From assembly GCA_965284435.1 (NCBI GenBank), contig OZ260083.1:2976001-3040000 (forward strand): a stretch of DNA of 64,000 nt, given 5' to 3'. This DNA comes from CAIYZT01 sp947461435 (GTDB lineage: Bacteria > Pseudomonadota > Alphaproteobacteria > Rhodobacterales > Rhodobacteraceae). This document shows, in pieces, positions 63,429-64,000 of the stretch. A model generated the notes under the pieces. That model was not told the DNA's origin. It made no database searches and was given only the letters and a program-made list of their open reading frames with translations. Position 1 is the first letter of the stretch; the number at the start of each line of letters is the position of its first letter. Position numbers and translations under genes: made by a program.

Positions 63429-64000
63429 CTAGGCAAGCGCCATCCCGCCCATCAGAGATTTGAACAAACCGGCGCCGTCTACTCCGCCATGACGTTGGTC
63501 TACAACACGTTCAGGATGCGGCATCATCCCCAAAACACGGCGGTTCTCGGACAGCACACCCGCGATATCCGCAATAGAGCCGTTAGGATTGATGCCATAG
63601 GTAAAAGCAATTCGATCCTCGCCCTTCAGCTTTGCCAGACCGTCTTGGTCAATCAAATAATTTCCGTCGTGATGGGCGATTGGAATGGTAATCGACTGAC
63701 CTGTTGCATAGGCCGAAGTGAACGCACTTGCCGTGGTCGCAACATGCAGGTTTTGCATTCTGCAGATAAATTTTAGACGGGCGTTGCGCATCAGGGCCCC
63801 CGGCAATAGGCGCATTTCAGTCAATACCTGAAACCCATTGCAAACACCCAGAACATATCCCCCCCGGGCCGCATGTGCTACCACAGCGGCAGCGATGGGT
63901 GATTGAGCGGCAATTGCACCGCAACGCAAGTAATCGCCAAAAGAAAATCCCCCGGGAATACCAACGACATCCGTTCCTGCGGGCAAAGACGTATCCTTAT
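63429..64000 (-). CDS. purQ: Phosphoribosylformylglycinamidine synthase subunit PurQ, N-terminus beyond right edge
   Basis: About 190 residues are visible; the first 35 or so lie outside. GIPGGFSFGDYLRCGAIAA, the nucleophile Cys in GVCNGFQVLTE and the His/Glu pair in MMPHPERVVD identify the glutaminase subunit of FGAM synthase. The product ends GGMALA. It is about 46 bp from the sensor kinase on the same strand. Confidence 0.96.
   Translation of the reverse strand, partial: KDTSLPAGTDVVGIPGGFSFGDYLRCGAIAAQSPIAAAVVAHAARGGYVLGVCNGFQVLTEMRLLPGALMRNARLKFICRMQNLHVATTASAFTSAYATGQSITIPIAHHDGNYLIDQDGLAKLKGEDRIAFTYGINPNGSIADIAGVLSENRRVLGMMPHPERVVDQRHGGVDGAGLFKSLMGGMALA

Overview
The window is a gene-dense chromosomal segment from an alphaproteobacterium, almost certainly a marine member of the Rhodobacteraceae (Roseobacter group). 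The evidence is gene content rather than a 16S gene. It has a SAM-II riboswitch, a cupin-type DMSP lyase, FolE2 in place of FolE, an aa3-type oxidase assembly cluster in alphaproteobacterial order, EI-Ntr (PtsP), an RNase E with an enlarged S1 region, a tRNA-His with A73 and no encoded G-1, and several small protein families typical of the group. I saw no prophage, CRISPR array, plasmid or conjugation genes. The only mobile element is one complete IS3-family insertion sequence.

Layout. 1-4586 (minus): glyQ, a small membrane protein and glyS, followed by a PEP-binding/PPDK-like protein that runs off the left edge. 4744-6492 (plus): a secreted peptidoglycan-binding, trypsin-like protein with a degenerate active site. 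6584-9119: folE2 and metZ (minus), metZ preceded by a SAM-II riboswitch and an intrinsic terminator. 9248-13477: an alpha/beta hydrolase (plus) facing a minus-strand run of membrane proteins (unknown, YciB, EamA) and FtsY. 13713-15151: alkB and a small secreted protein. 15220-19137: xseA, an SDR and purD. 19134-20670: a 100-codon gene split by the IS3 element, with clean ends and a 3-bp target duplication. 21040-25827: a secreted PDZ-like/acidic-repeat protein, lysC and ptsP. 25852-33719: housekeeping and accessory metabolism (EcsC, two enzymes around 27 kb, a 2H-phosphoesterase-like protein, a TIM-barrel/desaturase pair, an antiporter, a P450, a DMSP lyase). 33911-35324: mtnP and apt. 35513-38362: an FAD-linked dehydrogenase, an MBL-fold protein and a DUF1697 protein.

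38576-46031 (minus) is one long block read as ctaC, ctaB, a small membrane protein, ctaG, ctaE (coxIII), surf1, thrC, an M16 peptidase and a GNAT. It couples cytochrome oxidase biogenesis to threonine synthesis, and several of its genes overlap by a few bases. 46214-52034 holds tldD, tex, tRNA-His, a small acidic protein, mmcB and an ICMT-like methyltransferase. 52035-52636 is a 600-bp stretch without a convincing gene. 52637-56942 holds nusB, a second P450 overlapping a membrane hydrolase-like gene, ccdA and a TusA-family gene. 56988-59693 is rne. 60243-63382 is a DctB/DctD-like two-component pair whose regulator lacks the sigma-54 contact motif. purQ runs off the right edge.

Themes. Sulfur and methionine metabolism recurs: metZ under SAM control, lysC and thrC around the homoserine branch, mtnP/apt salvaging methylthioadenosine, the DMSP lyase, and a TusA-like sulfur carrier. 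I did not find a clearly new multi-gene system. The most useful observations are the riboswitch-terminator arrangement before metZ, the IS-split gene that can be rebuilt exactly, the PDZ/acidic-repeat secreted protein, the pseudoprotease, and the GAFTGA-less DctD-type regulator. All calls rest on reading the sequence; no database search was run.
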